Of a DNA stretch of 64,000 nucleotides, positions 60,836 through 64,000 are shown piece after piece. The position numbers and the translations under genes were made by a program. The DNA comes from Chloroflexota bacterium (lineage in GTDB: Bacteria > Chloroflexota > UBA11872 > VXNJ01), in the NCBI GenBank assembly GCA_026707405.1, contig JAPOWW010000002.1:97905-161904 (forward strand), given 5' to 3'. The notes under the pieces were generated by a model that saw only the letters and a program-made list of their open reading frames with translations, made no database searches and had not been told where the DNA came from. Position 1 is the first letter of the stretch. Every line of letters begins with the position of its first letter.

Positions 60836-61695
60836 GTGTCTCTTTCCGGTCTGTGGGTTGCAACACTTCCGTTGCTGCCTGTTCGACCGTTCGAAGTTGC
60901 ATCTGCCGGGCCAATCAGGCTTATAGCTAGAGACCCTGTTACCGGATCTCGATATACCGCCGACTTGACGCCGAAGGCGGACTCGATCATCTCCGGCGAC
61001 AAGACAGTCTCGGGCGATCCTTCAGCCAGGACCCGTCCGTTTTGCAGCAATACCAACCGGTCGCAATAGCGAGCCGCCATTTGCAAGTCATGGATGGCGG
61101 CTATGGCGGTCAAGCCATCGTCGACCAGCCCCCGCACCACGTCGAGCACCTTCAGTTGATGGAGCACGTCCAGGTTCGAGATTGGCTCGTCCAGCAGCAG
61201 GATTCGTGGCTGCTGCGCCAGGGCGCGAGACACGAATACCCGCTGCCTCTCTCCTCCGGAAAGAGTGTCGAGCGTCCTGTCGGCGAACTGCTCGGTTTCG
61301 GTTAGACGCATGGCGTCTTTGGCGATTCGGTCGTCCGCCTTGCCCTCAACCTGGAAACGCCCCAGGTGCGGATATCTGCCCATGAGCACAAGTTCGAGTG
61401 ACGTAAAGCCCTGTGTGTAGGGCGCGATCTGGGGAACGATCGCAAGGCCGGCGGCGATGTCTTTCGTCGATATGGAGTTCAGTTCCCTGCCCTCCACATA
61501 TACCGCGCCTGCTTGATAACGGAGGATGCCCGATATGGCCCTCAGGAACGTGGATTTCCCCGCCCCATTGGGACCTATGATTCCGACGAGCTGTCCTCTG
61601 TCGGCGCGCAGATTCACGCTGTCCAGCAGTGTCTCGGCCTCGATCTTGAAGAAAAGGCCCTGTGCTCTTATCGCTGGTGGTGGCTGGCCGTTCAT
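60832..61695 (-). CDS. btuD: Corrinoid/iron-chelate ABC transporter ATP-binding protein
   Basis: ATPase of 287 residues of the FecE/BtuD group. Walker A GPNGAGKST (41-49), signature LSGGERQRV (144-152), Walker B RILLLDEP (163-170) and the switch HD in AAIHDLQMAARYCDRL. The C-terminal 40 residues beyond the fold (from about 245) are low-complexity. Six bases separate it from btuF. The context of btuC, btuF and cob genes makes a corrinoid the likely cargo rather than a siderophore. Confidence 0.92.
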   Translation of the reverse strand: MNGQPPPAIRAQGLFFKIEAETLLDSVNLRADRGQLVGIIGPNGAGKSTFLRAISGILRYQAGAVYVEGRELNSISTKDIAAGLAIVPQIAPYTQGFTSLELVLMGRYPHLGRFQVEGKADDRIAKDAMRLTETEQFADRTLDTLSGGERQRVFVSRALAQQPRILLLDEPISNLDVLHQLKVLDVVRGLVDDGLTAIAAIHDLQMAARYCDRLVLLQNGRVLAEGSPETVLSPEMIESAFGVKSAVYRDPVTGSLAISLIGPADATSNGRTGSNGSVATHRPERDT

Positions 61696-61701
61696 CTTTC
61701 G

Positions 61702-62979
61702 CTACTCGGCCAGGCTGAAGCTGGCGGCTGGAGGCTCAGTGAACTGATCGGGCCAGAGTATCCGGGCTAGGTCCTCAGCCCCTCGTATGTTCCAGTAGGA
61801 CAGCGTGGTGAAGTGCTTGCCTTCCACGATGTGAACCTTGCCATCCTTGACTGCCGGAATCTCGGCGAGCGCTTCGTTGTCCAGCAGGCTCTGTCGAAAA
61901 TCTTCAGCGCCGAACTCGATCGGCTGGGCAATTATGATGATCTCGGGGTTCATCGCTATCACCCCTTCCAGGCTTGTCGTCTGGTTTCCTTCGATGCCCG
62001 CCTCTTCCGCCGCATTGATCCCGCCGGCGGCCGCTATCACGGACCCCTCCGTCGAGTTGGCCCCCGCAACCCAGAGCTTGTCCGAGTACTGCGTAAGCGC
62101 CAGAACCCGCGGACGCGGCTCCGCAGTGCCGGTCACCGCGATCAGCGACTCGTAGCGATCACGCACTTCCGCGGCAAACTCCAGGGCGCGTTCTTCCTCC
62201 CCGAAAATGTAACCCATGAACAGAATATTGTTGATCCGCGCCTCCGGATCGTGTTTCAAGTCTGTCTGGATCACTGCAATGCCGGCCTTCGACAAGGCTT
62301 CGACCGCCTCGGCCGGAAAGAACGGACTTGTAACTACAACGTCCGGCGCCTGGGCGATGATTGTCTCCGGGTCTCGTGAGATCTGCGGTTTGTCCTGGAC
62401 CAGCAAGGCGACGTTCGAGTAGGTCGAGTTCTTCGTGGCGCTCCCGACTGCCACGAGGCGCTCTTCGGGCACCAGCGCGAGCGTCATTTCGTCGTGTCCC
62501 ACGGAAGCGGTGATGATGCGCAACGGCTTGGCCGGAATGGTGACAAGTCCGTTCAACCCCTCGACCTGGCGCGGCCATTCGCTGTTGGAGGGATCTACTA
62601 TCCCGGGCACGCCCTCGAACGGCTGCGCCTCCGGCTCGGGCGTCGCGGTCGGCATTGGCGTTGCCGTAGGTGCCGGCGTCGATGTCGGAACTGGGGTCGC
62701 CGTGGGTGCCTGAGTCGGCGTCATCGTCGGCGTAGCCGTGGCTACCGCAGTAGGCGCCGTCGCCGGCGTCGGCACTGGAGTCGAGGTAGGCGCCTGAGTC
62801 GGCGTCATGGTTGGCGGGGCTGTCGGTGCGGCGGTCGGCGTGGGTGCTTCCGCTTCGGGCGTCTCAGCCGGCGCAAACGGATCGCACGCCGCCAGCGCCA
62901 GCGCGAGTATCAGCGGAAAGACAAGGATGCGAAGCTGTCGAATTAACAAGGTGACTCCCTTCAAAAGGCTGCGTTTCAT
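61702..62979 (-). CDS. btuF: Corrinoid-type periplasmic/lipid-anchored binding protein with long Thr-Pro stalk
   Basis: Substrate-binding protein of 425 residues (class III cluster A fold, BtuF/FepB-like). Signal peptide with lipobox LALAAC (C32), then a stalk of about 80 residues of TPT/APT repeats (about 40-118), then the binding domain beginning RIITASVGHDEMTLALVPEERLVAVGS with the long backbone helix near the middle. The stalk contains a repeated unit PTMTPTQAPT twice. ATG at 62979 overlaps the btuC stop (ATGA). Its place between btuC and btuD supports a corrinoid ligand. Confidence 0.9.
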   Translation of the reverse strand: MKRSLLKGVTLLIRQLRILVFPLILALALAACDPFAPAETPEAEAPTPTAAPTAPPTMTPTQAPTSTPVPTPATAPTAVATATPTMTPTQAPTATPVPTSTPAPTATPMPTATPEPEAQPFEGVPGIVDPSNSEWPRQVEGLNGLVTIPAKPLRIITASVGHDEMTLALVPEERLVAVGSATKNSTYSNVALLVQDKPQISRDPETIIAQAPDVVVTSPFFPAEAVEALSKAGIAVIQTDLKHDPEARINNILFMGYIFGEEERALEFAAEVRDRYESLIAVTGTAEPRPRVLALTQYSDKLWVAGANSTEGSVIAAAGGINAAEEAGIEGNQTTSLEGVIAMNPEIIIIAQPIEFGAEDFRQSLLDNEALAEIPAVKDGKVHIVEGKHFTTLSYWNIRGAEDLARILWPDQFTEPPAASFSLAE

Positions 62980-64000
62980 AGCGAATGGACCTGACGTTTG
63001 TTACGGATCAGCAGGAAGATGAAGAACGGCGCGCCGACGAATGCCGTCAGGATGCCGATGCGAAATTCGGCCGGCTGGATGATGGTTCTCGCCACCGTAT
63101 CGGCGACGATGATGAAGACGGCCCCACCCGCGGCGCTCATGGGGATCAGCACCCGATGGTCCGGCCCGAGCAACAGCCGGAGCACATGCGGCGTCACAAG
63201 GCCGACAAAGGCGATGGTCCCGCTTACGGCCACGGCGGCTCCGGTCGCCAGTGCCGCCGCGCTCAAGAGAATCACCCGCGCCGCGCCCACTCGAACCCCC
63301 ATCGAGCGAGCCTCGTCGTCGCCAAGCATCAGGAGATTCAGGTCGCGCGCCATCAGCAGAATCACGGCGGCGCCGCCGAAGATCAACGGCGCTGAGATCC
63401 AGACGTGATCCCAGGCTCGCGAATCGAGTCCGCCCGCGAGCCAGAACAGAATCTCCCGGAGCGCCTCGTTATCGGGCAGGATGATGATGATCGCGGAGAC
63501 GATGGCGCCTAGAAACGCGTTCACCGCGACTCCCGCTAGTAGAAGCGTCGCCATCGAAAAGTGCCCGCCGACCGCCGCGATGCCATAGACCAGGAACGAA
63601 GCCGCCACGGCGCCCATGAACGCGAAGCTTGGCAGTGCTAAAAAGAAGAGACCCGCCAGCCCGGTGGCGATTGACACGACCGCGCCGACGGCGGCGCCGG
63701 TTGAGACCCCGATGATCCCGGGGTCGGCCATCGGGTTCCGAAACAGCCCTTGCATGGTCGCTCCCGCAATCCCCAGGGCCATACCGACCGAAGCGCCAAC
63801 GAGGATCCTGGGAAGCCGGATCTGCTCGACGACTAGTTGCTCGGTGCGGCCGAACTCCACGAAGTCGAGTCCGAACGACGACAACACGATTGAAGCCACG
63901 TGATCGGCAGGTATGTCGACAGGCCCCATGCTCAGCGAGACAAGGCCGGTTGCCAGAATCAACAGAAGAAGAATCGAGGAACCGATCGTCAGCCGGACTG
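62976..64000 (-). CDS. btuC: Corrinoid/iron-chelate ABC transporter permease (FecCD family), 5' end outside window
   Basis: Permease with about ten hydrophobic helices. Family motifs: RLPRILVGASVGMALGIAGATMQGLFRNPMADPGIIGVSTGA, then SGTIAFVGLVTPHVLRLLLGPDHR and the C-terminal GAPFFIFLLIRNK. A TTG at 63962 would begin within the first membrane helix; the frame stays open and hydrophobic upstream (LTIGSSILLLLILATG) to the window edge, so the true start lies to the right of 64000. First visible gene of the leftward B12 operon; any cobalamin riboswitch would be outside the window. Confidence 0.91.
   Translation of the reverse strand, partial: VRLTIGSSILLLLILATGLVSLSMGPVDIPADHVASIVLSSFGLDFVEFGRTEQLVVEQIRLPRILVGASVGMALGIAGATMQGLFRNPMADPGIIGVSTGAAVGAVVSIATGLAGLFFLALPSFAFMGAVAASFLVYGIAAVGGHFSMATLLLAGVAVNAFLGAIVSAIIIILPDNEALREILFWLAGGLDSRAWDHVWISAPLIFGGAAVILLMARDLNLLMLGDDEARSMGVRVGAARVILLSAAALATGAAVAVSGTIAFVGLVTPHVLRLLLGPDHRVLIPMSAAGGAVFIIVADTVARTIIQPAEFRIGILTAFVGAPFFIFLLIRNKRQVHSL

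Overview
This 64 kb window is GC-rich chromosomal DNA from a bacterium that I place tentatively in the Chloroflexota (Dehalococcoidia/SAR202-like or a related marine or symbiont lineage). The pointers are long Thr-Pro linkers in secreted proteins, Tat-type lipoprotein sugar-binding proteins, an abundance of PhyH dioxygenases and Gfo/Idh/MocA dehydrogenases, and many short hairpin repeats between genes. This is inference from gene style; there is no rRNA in the window. I saw no tRNA, CRISPR array, intact transposase or prophage.

Layout. Positions 1-5.8 kb hold the N-terminal two thirds of valS, a membrane-anchored LysM/HEXXH protein, an orphan PD-(D/E)XK nuclease and a pyrimidine-nucleoside phosphorylase. 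Positions 6-17.4 kb are a mixed metabolic stretch: two PhyH oxygenases, a cupin, two Gfo/Idh/MocA dehydrogenases, a rhodanese, a DUF5946 protein, a DUF1905-YdeI-DUF5655 fusion, a KtrB/TrkH potassium transporter, a YbjQ protein and an SRPBCC protein. Positions 17.5-29.6 kb hold a convergent pair of uncharacterised propeller-type proteins, a complete binding-protein/permease sugar importer, a ScyD-like propeller, an MttB-family methyltransferase, an MBL hydrolase and a third Gfo dehydrogenase. Positions 29.6-36.6 kb carry a three-gene catabolic operon (Gfo dehydrogenase, aldo/keto reductase, FAD oxidase) and an aminotransferase pair, separated by a repeat-rich spacer. Positions 36.9-40.4 kb encode a McrBC-type restriction system.

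Positions 40.5-50.6 kb hold a second sugar importer flanked by PhyH genes. Beyond it lies a scar region with an extra malG copy fused to leftovers of a malF tail and a methyltransferase fragment, a GT-C-type membrane glycosyltransferase, and a third, crippled malG tail. Positions 50.7-52.6 kb encode a nitrilase-family amidase and a double GNAT protein.

Positions 52.7-64 kb form a B12 locus. A rightward operon (cobD, cobC, cobQ, pduX) meets a leftward operon (btuC-btuF-btuD-cobO-cobT-cobS-phosphatase-cobU). Together they cover corrinoid import, adenosylation, amidation, aminopropanol attachment and nucleotide-loop assembly, but no corrin-ring genes are present. The MttB-family enzyme at 25.9 kb belongs to a superfamily whose studied members use a corrinoid partner, so the cell has a plausible reason to acquire corrinoids. 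Neither sugar importer has its own ATPase gene, so a shared ATPase elsewhere is expected.
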